Origin: Tachypleus tridentatus | Lineage: Eukaryota > Arthropoda > Merostomata > Xiphosura > Limulidae | Assembly: GCF_004210375.1 (NCBI RefSeq) | Contig: NC_134835.1 | Coordinates: forward strand, 73,438,447-73,502,446 | Reading direction: 5' to 3' | Length of the DNA stretch: 64,000 nucleotides | Shown: piece by piece, positions 1 through 11,100 of the stretch | Layout of the letters: the number at the start of each line of letters is the position of its first letter | Position numbering within the stretch: position 1 is the stretch's first letter | Notes under the pieces: model-generated | Databases searched by the model: none | What the model saw: only the letters and a program-made list of their open reading frames with translations | What the model was told of the DNA's origin: nothing | Position numbers and translations under genes: made by a program

Positions 1-172
1 CTAACATACCTGATAAAACAAGCCTAATCAAAAACATAATCACAGAATTTATAACAGAATACACAAAACCAAACCAAACAACCAACTGTATTGATATAAT
101 GTTTAATATCCTGGAAAAACACATTACACCACATATAATAACAACACTTACCGGATACATGCTAACAACATA

Positions 173-935
173 ATGTTTACACTGGTATATATCAACATCC
201 AAGGTGCGATAGCTTCCAAGAAACACGAGATCGAAGATCTTATACAAGAAACTAACCCCTACATTATAATAGTACGCGAAATTTTAATTTACAAAAACAA
301 TATATTTAAGATACCAAATTACACATCAATAAGGAAAGATAGAATAAACAAAAATGATGAAAATAGAGGCATTATGATGTTATATAAAACATTTATCAGT
401 TACAGAAATCAGTCTGAGCAGTAACAACGAACATGTTACTGTGGATATCCTGCAAACAAACAATGCAAAAGTAACAGTAGCAGGAATATACTGCTCACCA
501 CATAAGCAACTAAACATAACATTACTCAACAATATATTTTCCAACAACCATAACACAACAATTATGAGAGATCTAAACAGTAAAAATGTCAACTTTGGAT
601 GCAGATACACAAACAACGGTGGAAGAATTATTTTACAGTTTATAGATGACAACAATATAGCCCTACTAAATGATACCATTACTACACACACAGCGCATGC
701 CACTAACACCAGTGACATACATGACTTGTGTCTTTGTACATATAACATGAGCCTAAAACTAATAAAATTCCAGATGGGAAAAGATGTTGATAGCGACCAT
801 TTACCAATATATTGTGTCTTCGATCTCGCCCCCCATAAAAATACAACCTACAGAAACGAAAAATTTAATTATAGTAAAACAAATTGGCAAAACTATAAAC
901 AGGAATTAAACAATCTTAAGAACCTAATAACTTAA
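173..935 (+). pseudogene. LINE endonuclease (EEP/APE-type) domain, broken
   Basis: Two overlapping frames, 173-424 and 441-935, together read as an apurinic-type endonuclease. The N-terminus contains the YINIQGA segment, IKDN-type asparagine region degraded. The middle has VAGIYCSPH, and the end has DVDSDHLPIYCVF, the conserved SDH(L/F)P catalytic motif. A stop or shift near 425-440 separates the two parts. The domain would nick target DNA for target-primed reverse transcription. It lies directly upstream of the RT remnant in the same element. Confidence 0.7.
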
Positions 936-1689
936 TAAAAGAAGTAAAAACCCATACCGAATTGGATAACTTCTGTCAAACAATAACGGAGTGCCTTCAA
1001 AAAGCGGCCAAGAAAACAATACCAAAACAACAAATAACACATGGAAACCAAATACCCAAATCATTACCCTGATCAAAAAACGAAGACAATTAAGAAGACA
1101 ATTTACAATAACAAGAGACAGGGAAACTAAAATGCAAATAAAAATGCAAGAAATCACATCAGAGAACAAATAAAACAACAAAAACAAGATAAATGGGATA
1201 ATTTCTGCTCAAAACTAAACGATATAACTGACCCGGAAAAATTCTGGACACATCTTAAACGACTCACCAATGACAATTCAGCCGCAAAGAAATATCCAGA
1301 ACTTAAACACAAGAGCACACACAAATAAAGAAAAAGCCGAAGCTTTCAAAGCCCAAAAACAAAATACATTTAAAACTCATTCTGATCCAGACATTAATAC
1401 ATATTTCTATCATAAAGTTACAAACTATATACTAAAGAATAAAAAACAATTTGAACCAATTTTCCAAACGATTATATCTGAGACAAATACAAGATACATC
1501 ACAAACTACAAAGACACGATACTAACGAAAGAAATATCCATACATGAACTTCTTGAAGCAATAAAAAACACAAAAACAAATCTCCGGGTGAAGATGAAAT
1601 ACAAGCCATCCTTCTAAAAAAAGGCACTTCGAAACTGTTTGACCACCTAAAAGTACTTTTTAATCTACCTCTATCCTCAGGATACATAC

Positions 1690-2530
1690 CAGTTTCGTAG
1701 AAGCTTGCTGATATATTAATGTTCCATAAAGAAGGAAAGCCAGCAAATAAACCTAACAGCTACCGACCAATCAGCCCGACCAGCTGTATAGATAAAATTC
1801 TTGAAAGAACAATCAGTAACAGACTCTCCACATTCTTGGAGATAACATCAAAATTACCATAAGAACAAAGTGTATTTAGGAAATTCAGACAAACAACAGA
1901 TCATTTCATTAGATTAACCGAAACTATAATAAATAGCTTCAATAAAAAAGAATGCACTGTCACTTGCTTCCTCGATATCGAGAAAGCATTCGACACTGTA
2001 TGGCACAATGGTTTCGGTTCTGTATGTATGAAATGGGACTACCACGTGGAATTATTCGCTGGTTGTCTAATTTCTTTGAAAACAGAAAACGTAGAGTAAA
2101 TGTAGAGGGTACCTTTTCTGAGTACTTTACTCCAGAAGCTGGCGTCCCTCAGGGAGGGGTAGTTAGCCCTATACTCTTCATCATGTTTCTAAACAATATG
2201 CCACTGAAGGATCCTATTCATGGATTCTCTTCACAGTTCGCTGATGATGTGGCAGTCTGGAAAAGTGCCGCAACACCAACAATAGCAGCCACCAACATAC
2301 AACCACAACTAAATATAATAAGTGAATACTGTCAAAAATATAGAATACAAATAAATACAGCAAAAACACAACTGGTCGTCTTTACAAAATTGACAAAATA
2401 CAAAAACTACAGCCTGAAATATATATGAACGGAACACTACTTCAGACTGCCACATTGGCAAAATTTTTAGGTCTGACCTATGATTCAAAATTGACATGGA
2501 TTAACCATGTAAACGAAATTAAAAATAAAA
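1690..2530 (+). pseudogene. LINE reverse transcriptase domain, broken
   Basis: Translating across frame breaks gives the Jockey-type RT order: KPNSYRPISPTSCIDKILER, then FLDIEKAFDTVWHNG, then the longest intact part (1952-2428) with RWLSNFFENRKRRVNVEG, PEAGVPQGGVVSPILF and the FADDVAVW active site, then KFLGLTYDSKLTW. The first conserved aspartate (FLDIEKAFD) and the FADD pair are both present. In-frame stops, for example near 1861, and frameshifts make it non-functional. Confidence 0.75.
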
Positions 2531-3289
2531 TCTAGCGAAGAACCAATTATGCTAGGAGTCTAAATGGCAAGAATAATGGAGCATCTACAGACAATATACT
2601 AAAATTTACAAAACATACATTAGACTAGTAATAGACTATGCAGCTCCAGCATGGATAACTGTAAGTGACAAAATAATTGAAACCAAACTACAAACAATCC
2701 AAAACACACTCCTCACAACTGCATATAGAGTTCCTAGAGCAACATCATCCAATTTCAACATAAATATTCTAACATAGCAACCATACCAGATAGACTCCTA
2801 CATAGTACAATAAGGTACTTCGATAAAAATTGGATGAAAAACGAATTACTATGCGAACTATACAGGTACCTCATACATGATGAAGTTAGTCTCCCTGATG
2901 AATATATATATTTAAACATTAATAATAATAATATATACATACATATAAAAATATAATGTAAAAAAAAGTGCCACCAACAAACTAGACATCTTCCTGATAG
3001 GGTAAAACAATATCTATACATGTATATCAATACATGGACATTGCCCTGAAAAGTATCGGAGTAAATCCAGCTCACTCTGACCAAAAAATGCAGTAACTAC
3101 TACCATCAAGCGTTGCACGACAACAAAAGTACAGGAAGGATGAGAAGGTTAAAAAGAACTTGACCCTCCAAGGTATGTACATATCATACTCAAACCCCGA
3201 GAGAGAGAGAAAACCCACTTGTAGAGAAAAATATATATGTAAAAACGGCTGATTTGGGTTGAGAACATTTTTATGTAGAGGAGCGAATA

Positions 3290-3330
3290 AAGTTTCGACC
3301 TTCTTCGGTCATCGTCAGATTCACAAGGAA
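3290..3330 (-). ncRNA. Possible hammerhead-like ribozyme motif in Penelope terminal repeat
   Basis: The - strand reads CTGACGA, then T, then GACC-GAAGAA-GGTC, then GAAAC. This has the CUGANGA box, a 4-bp stem II and the GAAA box of a hammerhead. Hammerhead ribozymes are reported in Penelope-like elements, which supports the idea. The extra U between CUGANGA and stem II, and an unclear stem III, keep this tentative. Confidence 0.35.
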
Positions 3331-3458
3331 AGAAAGAGGTAACTGACCGATAGCTGACCACATGTTTGAAGGGGTTGTGTAACTGAGTGTAGGAATGTAG
3401 AGGGCGTGCTTAGATGTTGAATAATATATTAATATAGGTATAAAGATGTTCCTTTGTA

Positions 3459-3983
3459 TTAGTTTATTTTGGGCTTGAGTTGTTGTATAAGTAAGGCTTC
3501 TTTAATTTTGCGTTTGTTCATGTTTGTTTCTTTATTTATTATTTGGGTGTTTTCTATGGTTATGTTGTGTTTATTTGATTTGCAGTGTTCGAAAACGTGT
3601 GAAGGTGACTTTTTGTGTTCTTTGAATCTGGTTTCCATTTTTCTACTTGTTTCTCCAATATAGAAGTCGTGGCAGTTATCACATTGTATTTTATAAATAA
3701 TGTTGGTGTGGTGTTTGTCAGTGTAGGTTTTACATAGTATAGACCTTAGTTTTGTGCCTGGTTTTTGAATAAATTTGGTATTAACTGGAATGTCATATTT
3801 TGTTACTAGTTTTTGCCAAATGTTGGTTATTTTTCTGCTGATGTCGGAAATATATACTATGCTGCATTTCATAATACTGTGTAAATTAGCTTTACTTTTC
3901 CAGATTTGATCACACTGGTGGATAAGTTTACAAGCCTGGAACTGGTATTTCTTTGATACAATAGTAGTAGAAATGACGACCAA
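3459..3983 (-). CDS. GIY-YIG endonuclease domain of a Penelope-like element (truncated polyprotein)
   Basis: This is an open 174-residue frame. The core motif sits at about residues 95-130: NIIYKIQCDNCHDFYIGETS, then a conserved arginine and a KEHKKSPSHVFEHC stretch. The pattern is that of Penelope-type GIY-YIG nucleases: a CxxC pair just before the YIG and a histidine/cysteine pair downstream that would complete a zinc site. In a full element this domain is the C-terminal part of an RT-endonuclease polyprotein. The lysine-rich tail ends in QQLKPKIN before the stop, typical of the family. The RT part is missing upstream, so the frame is a fragment even though it is uninterrupted, and the methionine at 3983 is unlikely to be a true start. 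Confidence 0.75.
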   Translation of the reverse strand: MVVISTTIVSKKYQFQACKLIHQCDQIWKSKANLHSIMKCSIVYISDISRKITNIWQKLVTKYDIPVNTKFIQKPGTKLRSILCKTYTDKHHTNIIYKIQCDNCHDFYIGETSRKMETRFKEHKKSPSHVFEHCKSNKHNITIENTQIINKETNMNKRKIKEALLIQQLKPKIN

Positions 3984-4035
3984 TGTTCATTGATTTTTGA
4001 AAGCCTGCTCTTTCTGTTTTGATTCTTTAACTTCA

Positions 4036-6763
4036 GCGAGACAATTTTGATTTATAAATTTTGTACTTATTCCAGAAATGGACCAATACATTTTCTTTTT
4101 CTCGGACTTGGACAGAGGGAGTATATCTTTCTACTTTCATCATCTTGTTTTAAAGTCAGAAACGCTGTGTTAATTCTACAGTATGTCGCCCTCTTGCTAC
4201 TAGCCACTCCTGACCTTGTTGAAATTCACGTGAAGTGTGGTAGTCGCCCAAAATTGACCCCTTCAGGACGATTACATCATAGAAATTCCGGATGCATTGT
4301 TCTGCTACTTTACTATTATAAAACACAAAACGCTTGGTATTTTGGGGATAAAAAGAAAGGTATCAATCGTGTTGAACAATATCAGGAAAGTAATGGAAAG
4401 TATAATTAGGGTAGTGAGAAAGAAACAAGCCATTTCATGACCAGTTACCAGTTATACACAGGACGTAGCAAGAAAACTAAAGAAAGTCAAAATATGCAAT
4501 TGTCTGTTGGTGTTTAAGTACTCACCTTGAAAATGTGAATAAGATAATTCACTACAAAAATGACACAAGTGCATTGCTCACAAGTTTCTCCCAAAGCACA
4601 CATAGAAAGATAAAACCAGCTGTTAAAGCTCTCTCAGCAATTCCTAACATGTGACGAATGAAAATACGTCATTACACTAGGTAGAACATATCTGTATGTA
4701 TGTCTGTAAAGTTGTTAGCGACTTATTACCATCCTACCAGAAATATAATATTTAAACCTTCTAAAAAATATTGCAAACCTTTTGCTAAAGAATGTACAGT
4801 GTTTAAATATTACATTTACCATGGTGAGTTAAACATCTGGAGAGTTAAAAACATGCCAAAGTGAACTCAACGTATCAAGCTAACATGGCAGTACCACAAT
4901 AAAATAAGTACCATCTTTTTTTATATATATACAGTGAATGACATTAAGGCATAGCTTCATCGAGACGAAATATTGCATACCTTACTATAATTAAAAATAT
5001 GAGAAGTAAGAGCTGAACATTGAGGTCACAGAATGGTTTATTGGTTTTAAAGTAACTGAAGACTACACACAAAATGAGGGTATTTTATGGTTATAATAAT
5101 AGAGCAAACATGAACAGAAAATATTCAGGTGCGCAAAATATTTGTTGGGTATTATATCAAGAAGCGGTGCGTGTGAACAGCTAGTTCAAATCTAATTGCC
5201 AGTGACACAGCAAAACTACCTACCAAAGTGTCATCGTTTAAAATACTCAAAACTATATCTTGTCACCTTCGATCCACGATTGGTCAAGTAGCCTGAACAC
5301 GGTTTCAGGAAAAAAGGAAAAAATCATTCGTAGAATCAGATACAATAATAATTAATACACGTAAAGTAAATTTGTGGATTGTCATCTGATAATTTATACT
5401 TCGAGATATGATTGGTCAAGAAATGAGGAAAAGTATATAGTTGAATAACACAGTTTTACTCTGTAACTCCCCCATATTAAATAGTATGGGGAGTGGAGGT
5501 GGATCTTCTCATGTCATCCAGTATAACTGTGTCAACCTATACTTATTTGGTAGTTTTCCGAAATTGGATACGAAATTGCTGGTTTATTATATATTTCTTT
5601 CTTTAAACCGCCCAAACAATTATTACATGTATTTTCTTCTTTTATTTTTAGTAAAATATATTTAAGTTGCACGTATGAGTAATGGTCCTTTTTTTGTCGA
5701 GAATTTCACCCCCGTAAATATTTTTATAGAAACATGTTAAGTTCGATTAATATATATGAGTTTAATGTAGCCTAGTTGACTTTTCTAAGTTGTACGTTTG
5801 ATTTAAGCTGAATTACTAGATTCTTTATTGCAAACTACACGTTAAATTATTAATACATAAAAATACAGTACAGTGCGACGCTGCTGAACTGTGTTTCCCG
5901 TTATTTAGCTCATGTCAAGCATTAACCTCTGTAATGTATAGTAAACTAAACAGCTTGCTGATTTGAGCGAACGTTTCAACAAGTGTTTGTGTTTCTTTAT
6001 AAAGAGGGCGCTCTAAGAGTCACACAATTAGGGTCATGTTCACTGATATGATTTTCATTGGACCTACAAGCCCACGTGTAAGACGATGTTTTTCTGTAGT
6101 CAGTTTTATATATATATGTATATGTAGCTCTTAAAACATTAGCAGAAAATAAAATGGCTACGTAAGTATTTACTGTATATATGAATATATTCATAAGTTA
6201 TTGTGTGAATTGTAGTTAAAAATCATAGCGCTCTCTTTAATATATATAAATACATATATGTCCCTTGATCCCAGAAAGTTCATGTACATGTAAATAATTT
6301 TATCAACTTACGTATTATGAAAGTTATGATAATTGTTATGAATTTTGTATAGGAAATACTCATAACGATAACAAGTATATCTGAGCAATGCTTTACATCA
6401 CAACAAAGTTTTACAAAATATAATTTTATTTATTTTAACTAACAATATGTGTTCAAAACCTGATGTTAACGATCAGTGACGTATGTACGAGAGCATGTGT
6501 TTTTATAATACGTTGCATATTGCAGTGCTGCCAAGTTTTTTAAAGTTTGTTTCAGACTTTTAGAGTTCGATACAGTGTTTTTCATTTAAAACTGTCCACG
6601 TCTCCCGTGGTAGGCAGAACACAAACAACTCACGGTGTAACTTTGTTCTTAATTTCAAACAAACAAAACAGCCAATATTTTTTGAAAATAATATTAATTT
6701 AAAAACTTGCTTTTATGTTCTAATTTCTCTAATAACATTATTCAATCGTGAAGTACAATCTAT
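4036..6763. other. Non-coding stretch, no gene recognised
   Basis: AT-rich sequence upstream of the sulfatase gene. A frame at 4047-4409 is open for 120 residues but has no recognisable motif and is probably chance. I see no promoter element or RNA gene that I can support. An unrecognised upstream exon of the sulfatase could lie here or further right. Confidence 0.5.
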
Positions 6764-6858
6764 TTGTTTGCATGGAATTAAACACAAAGCTATACAATGA
6801 GCTAGCTTTACTTTGCCTACTCGGTTTTTAACGTTGTAAGTCCGCAGACCTACGGCTG
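6764..6858 (-). repeat. SINE family 2 fragment
   Basis: Contains the family-2 marks in reverse orientation: ATTAAACACAAAGCTA near the left edge and TTGTAAGTCCGCAGAC near the right. Better copies of the same family are at 28238-28362 and 30541-30658. The fragment is diverged and shortened. Confidence 0.6.
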
Positions 6859-7026
6859 TATTACATAGGAATTGTAAAATATGAGTTCAAACGTGTTGTG
6901 CTGCTTTCGCGGTAACTAAGTTAATTCCTCAAATAAGATTATTCTGTATCAAAATCGAATCTTCGGACTTTAAGTTGGTGACGTTCTGGATAACACCGAG
7001 TTCAATTAATTAATATAGTGGCGTGG

Positions 7027-7268
7027 TGTGGCCTTGTAGTTTAGGAACTCAAGCTGCAATCTACGATTCGTGGGTTCTAAACCTGTCATCGAACATCTTT
7101 GTCCTTTCAGTCGTGGGGACATTATAGCGTTACTGTCAATCTTGTAATTCGTTGTAAGAGAGTAGCCCAAAGAGCTGGTGGTTGACGGTAATGACTAGCT
7201 TCTTTTCCCATAGTCTATCACTTCAAAACAAGGAACGGCTAGCACACATAGCTCTAGAGTAATTTTGC
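7027..7268 (+). repeat. SINE family 1, old diverged copy
   Basis: A degenerate tRNA-like head is followed by the family-1 body: CCTTTCAGTCGTGGGGAC, then AGTAGCCCAAAGAGCTGG, then AATGACTAGCTTC and GGAACGGCTAGCACA. It is more mutated than the other copies in the window, which suggests an earlier insertion. Confidence 0.65.
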
Positions 7269-7567
7269 GCAATTTATTTTTATTATAACATTACTCACTC
7301 TTAGTGAAAAAACATTGGTTTCGTAGCTGATTTTTATGTGGAAGAGACAGTGTACTCTTTAAATTTGTGAGAGTTACGATTTATAAATTCATAAGTCATC
7401 TTTTAAATTGCTCATAAAAATGTACAAACTAACAATAAAGGACAGAAAAATAACGAAAAAAGAACAATTTAAAATTATTCGGAAATATTTATGTAATAAA
7501 AGAAAGTAAATTATATGTTTAAATTTATTTAAATGATATTAGACATAAATAAAAGATCAGTATAAAT

Positions 7568-7838
7568 TGTTTGTTTTAAATTTCACTCAAAGCTACACGA
7601 GGGCTATCTACGCTAACCGTCCCTAATTTAGCAGTGTAAGACTAGAGGGAAGGCAGCTAGTCATCACTACCCACCGCCAACTCTTGGGCTACTCTTTACC
7701 AACGAATAGCGGGATTGGCCGTGACATTATAACGCCCCCACCACTGAAAGAACGAGCATATATGGTGCGACGGGAATTCAAACCCGTGATCCTCAGATTT
7801 CGAGTCAAACGCCTTAACACACCTGACCATGCCGGGCC
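7568..7838 (-). repeat. SINE family 1, near full length
   Basis: Reversed family-1 element, running from the 3' tail side (TTTCACTCAAAGCTAC) to the tRNA-like head (GACCATGCCGGGCC). The B-box region is readable as the complement of GGTTTGAATTCC. It sits about 0.2 kb upstream of the first visible sulfatase exon. Confidence 0.8.
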
Positions 7839-8036
7839 TAAGTTAAAAAGGTAGAACAAATATTTTAAACTAATTGTTCGATATTGTTAATATAATGTAA
7901 CACTTTATTTTAAATAACCTTTAGTTTATCCTGGAAAAAAAAAGAAGTTTGATTAAAACGAGTATTTTCCTGTTGTTTTTTGTACTTGACAAAACTTTGA
8001 ATAATATATTCGTAATCACACAAGGTTTTATTCCAT

Positions 8037-8153
8037 TTGTTATTCCTGCGTAGGAACTCTGGTTGGCTGGTCTGGTTGCTCGTTATTTCATCCTGTACCC
8101 CTTGTTTGTTCCATTCTCGCCCGCATATTATTCTTATAATAGTGGACGACCTG
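8037..8153 (+). CDS. ARSB-like: Sulfatase exon 1 as seen (signal peptide and first metal-binding motif)
   Basis: Encodes a basic start (LFLRR), a hydrophobic core ([12 protein letters not shown]), and [12 protein letters not shown], then a clean donor CTG|GTGAGT in phase 0. There is no ATG between this frame's upstream stop (TAA at 8013-8015) and the leader. The first codon possible as a non-standard start is TTG at 8037. Either a short upstream exon splices in, perhaps at the AG at 8023-8024, or the ATG is mutated or miscalled. Confidence 0.8.
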
Positions 8154-11100
8154 GTGAGTGAACTATGTATTAAATATCCTTGTACTTGTGATTGTAACAA
8201 TGGAACAGTAGTTATTAAAACAACTGTGGCAAGAAACAAAAACGTTACGTATCTCTTGAATATTTTTCTATTTTTGTTTTACAGAATAGTGAACTGTTTG
8301 TTTGTTTGAATTTCGCACAAAGCTACTCGAGGGCTATGTGTCCCTAATTTAGCAGTGTAAGACTAGAGGGAAGGCAGCTAGTCATCACCACCCACCGCCA
8401 ACGAGTCGCTCGCCTTAACACGCTTGGCCATGTCGGGCCATAGCGAACTGTGATGAAGTTCACTATATACGATTTTTTCCAAGTTTCCAGGAAGCATTCT
8501 TCAAGTAGCAACGAGGCTTTTCTAAAATAATGAATGTTTGTTTTGATTTTCAAACCAAAGAAACATTAATTTAGGTACGATAGCGATCATTTAGGTATAA
8601 CAATTAAAAAATTTCCAAAACAGCACCTTTTTCGTCTATTACCTTCCTGATGACATCAAAGAGGTTAGCGCCTAGACATTGTTGACTGTCTTACAAGATA
8701 ACTCCCGCTTACCTGACTTGTGAGTATCGCTTTTACTATTCCTATATATATACCCCGTCGTACCAAACATGCTCGCCCTTTCAGCCGTGAGGGCATTTAA
8801 TGTGCGGTCAATCCCACTATTCGTTGGCAGAAGAGTAGCCCAAGAGTTGGCGGTGGGTAGTGATGACTAACTGCCTTATCTTTGTCTTACTCTGCTAAAT
8901 TAGGGACGGCTAGCGCAGATAGCCCTCGTGTAGCTCTGTGCGAAATTCAAAAACCAAACCAGTAGTATTATATCAGTCTTTTCATTATGTTATTGGGATA
9001 AAATAATCTATTTTAAGGTTGATATTTATCTTATTGGTTTATTTTTAGACATAGTATATGCTATATGTTCAAGTCACTGTTATTTCATCAAACGAATTTT
9101 GTTGTTTCCGACTAGTATTATGGTTATTCATAGTAAACAAACCATCACCTTAGGACTGCTTTAATATTAATTGTTTTCGCAAAAATAAACAATACATGGG
9201 ATTAAATTTCTTTCAATTGACTTCTCAATTCTGACAGATTTACATCCTATGTCTATTTTAATATCGATGTTTGATTAATTTAAATTTATGTTTAGAAATG
9301 TACGTTATTTAAACTGTTAAATCTCTATTGCGAAATTACCGCCTATTCACCGAAATTATAGATCATCGAGCGAAAGAATCAACAGTATAAGTGTACATAA
9401 ACACTAGTGTATACTCTACAGGGTGGCCAGTAAGTCCCTACCCATGCACATTGTGTCTAAACAACGTTATAATACTAATGATGAGTTGAAGACAGCTGTT
9501 ACCGCGGCATTTGGAACAATAACTCCTGCTATGTTGAGGAAAATGTCTCACAGAACATGGCGTCGCATAATATTATGCAGCGAGAATGAGGGATACCACA
9601 CAGATACACTGGACTTCTAAGATATATGGTTGGGTAGGGACTTACGGGCCACCCTGTATATTGTTGTGAAGGCAGAAATTTCTAGAAACTCTCTTTTGAC
9701 GCCTATAAATGTAACTAACGTAACATGCCAAGAGACAGTATATATTACTGGTTTATTATTGTTCGTGTACTATAAACCGTGGAAGCTATAACTGTAATTA
9801 AAGCTTATTAATTGGGAAAGTTCAGATATATAACCAGGAACATTTACAGATTTCGAACATTAGAAACCACATGACGTCAGTAGGCATTTAATCGAGCATT
9901 AGAATTTTCACAAAGACATCAAATAACTTCAGTGGTAGAAAACTCAATGTGTGACTGGTAAAGCAAGAATAATACAGGGCTAGCTAGCTCCCTGTTAAGT
10001 GGATTACACCTATATCATCTCGAAATTAAATCGTTCATCGTAAACACTCGATAAGGCATCAGAGAACTTCCAGACAAGAAAAAAGACTCGTTACTGTTTG
10101 TCAACATTTTGTACGTAGATCATTATTTGTAATAACCATTATTGTAAATTGTATTATTCATTATATACTGAAGTGTTATCGTACTAAAAAAGAAACTGTG
10201 TCTATCAGTCTTGTTGACAACCATCATAAGATACATGTCGACATTCTAAATCTAAATTACAATGTAACTCGGTTTTAGACTATTTGAACTTGTAATACGT
10301 AACACAGTGAATGGATATATCAAAATAGAGTTCTAACGAAATATTTTGTAATACCATATGTACAGTTTCTTTTCAGAAATCAAAGGTTTTCCACTCTAAT
10401 TCCACGAGGTAAAGGGAAACTTAACATTCCCTATCGTTGTGTAATGCACGTAACCTGTTTTTAAGATATATATAGTCTAAAAAAAATTATTTGTGTAATC
10501 ACAGTTCTTGATGTACTATATTCCAGCTGTTTTTATATGCTCTGATAAATCCCGAAACCTGAAGCTCTTTAGACATCATATTAAAAAGTCTATCTCTCGA
10601 AAAGGATAGAATTTTATAATTTTCAGCGTGATTTACGAACAGCTTTCTGTTTGGTTCAGATAACGTAGTTGCTTTGAGCCATAAAACTCCAAACCAATCA
10701 GTTGTTCAGGTAACACGTGGTAAGGATGGCTTGTTTGTCTTCGTTACTCTTGCTTGTAACTCATACATACAATTACATCATTACTTGTTCTACTGTAAAC
10801 CATACTGCTCCTTATTTCAGTACACTTTATTCTTATAGTTCTTGGTATGTGTGTGTTGTTTTTCTTTTTACTTCTATGAGTATATACATATATATTTAAA
10901 ACATCTGTTCAAAAGTAAGTTAACTTCCGGTCGCTGTAGTAAACTCACAAACTAGTAAATGTTTAATGACAACCTGTACAATTGACGGTTTAAATAAGAA
11001 CACAGTGTACTCAGCTAAGGAGCAGTATGGTTTACAGTAGATCAAGTAATGATGTACTTGTATGTATGAGTAACAAGCAAGAGTAACGAAGACAAACAAG

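Larger units (their letters stand above)
1..2915 (+). mobile_element. Degenerate Jockey-type non-LTR retrotransposon (LINE), 5' end outside window
   Basis: The + strand carries, in order, the tail of an ORF1-like frame (to about 172), an endonuclease region, and a reverse transcriptase region ending near 2.9 kb in an AT-rich simple tail. Frames are broken by several stops and shifts, so the copy is dead. The RT contains the palm motifs AGVPQGGVVSP and FADDVAVW, then KFLGLTYDSKLTW, as in Jockey-clade elements. No RNase H follows, unlike the LINEs at 42-57 kb. The 3' boundary is approximate and I did not identify a target-site duplication. The clade call rests on motif recall only. Confidence 0.8.
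3205..4035 (-). mobile_element. Penelope-like element remnant (GIY-YIG end plus terminal repeat)
   Basis: Reading on the - strand, a GIY-YIG endonuclease ORF (3983-3459) is followed by a terminal-repeat-like segment (about 3400-3205). The same segment, diverged, occurs at 23885-24050 and 63637-63790. The RT that normally precedes the endonuclease in Penelope-like elements is absent here, so this is a 5'-truncated copy. Boundaries are estimated from loss of similarity to the other copies. Confidence 0.75.

Noticed and set aside
4047-4409. 120-codon open frame upstream of the sulfatase gene
   Set aside because: No motif, no splice context and a composition typical of the surrounding AT-rich sequence; treated as chance.
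10717-10899. 60-codon hydrophobic frame as a small secreted peptide
   Set aside because: It lies inside the left arm of the 195-bp inverted repeat, and the other arm does not conserve the frame.
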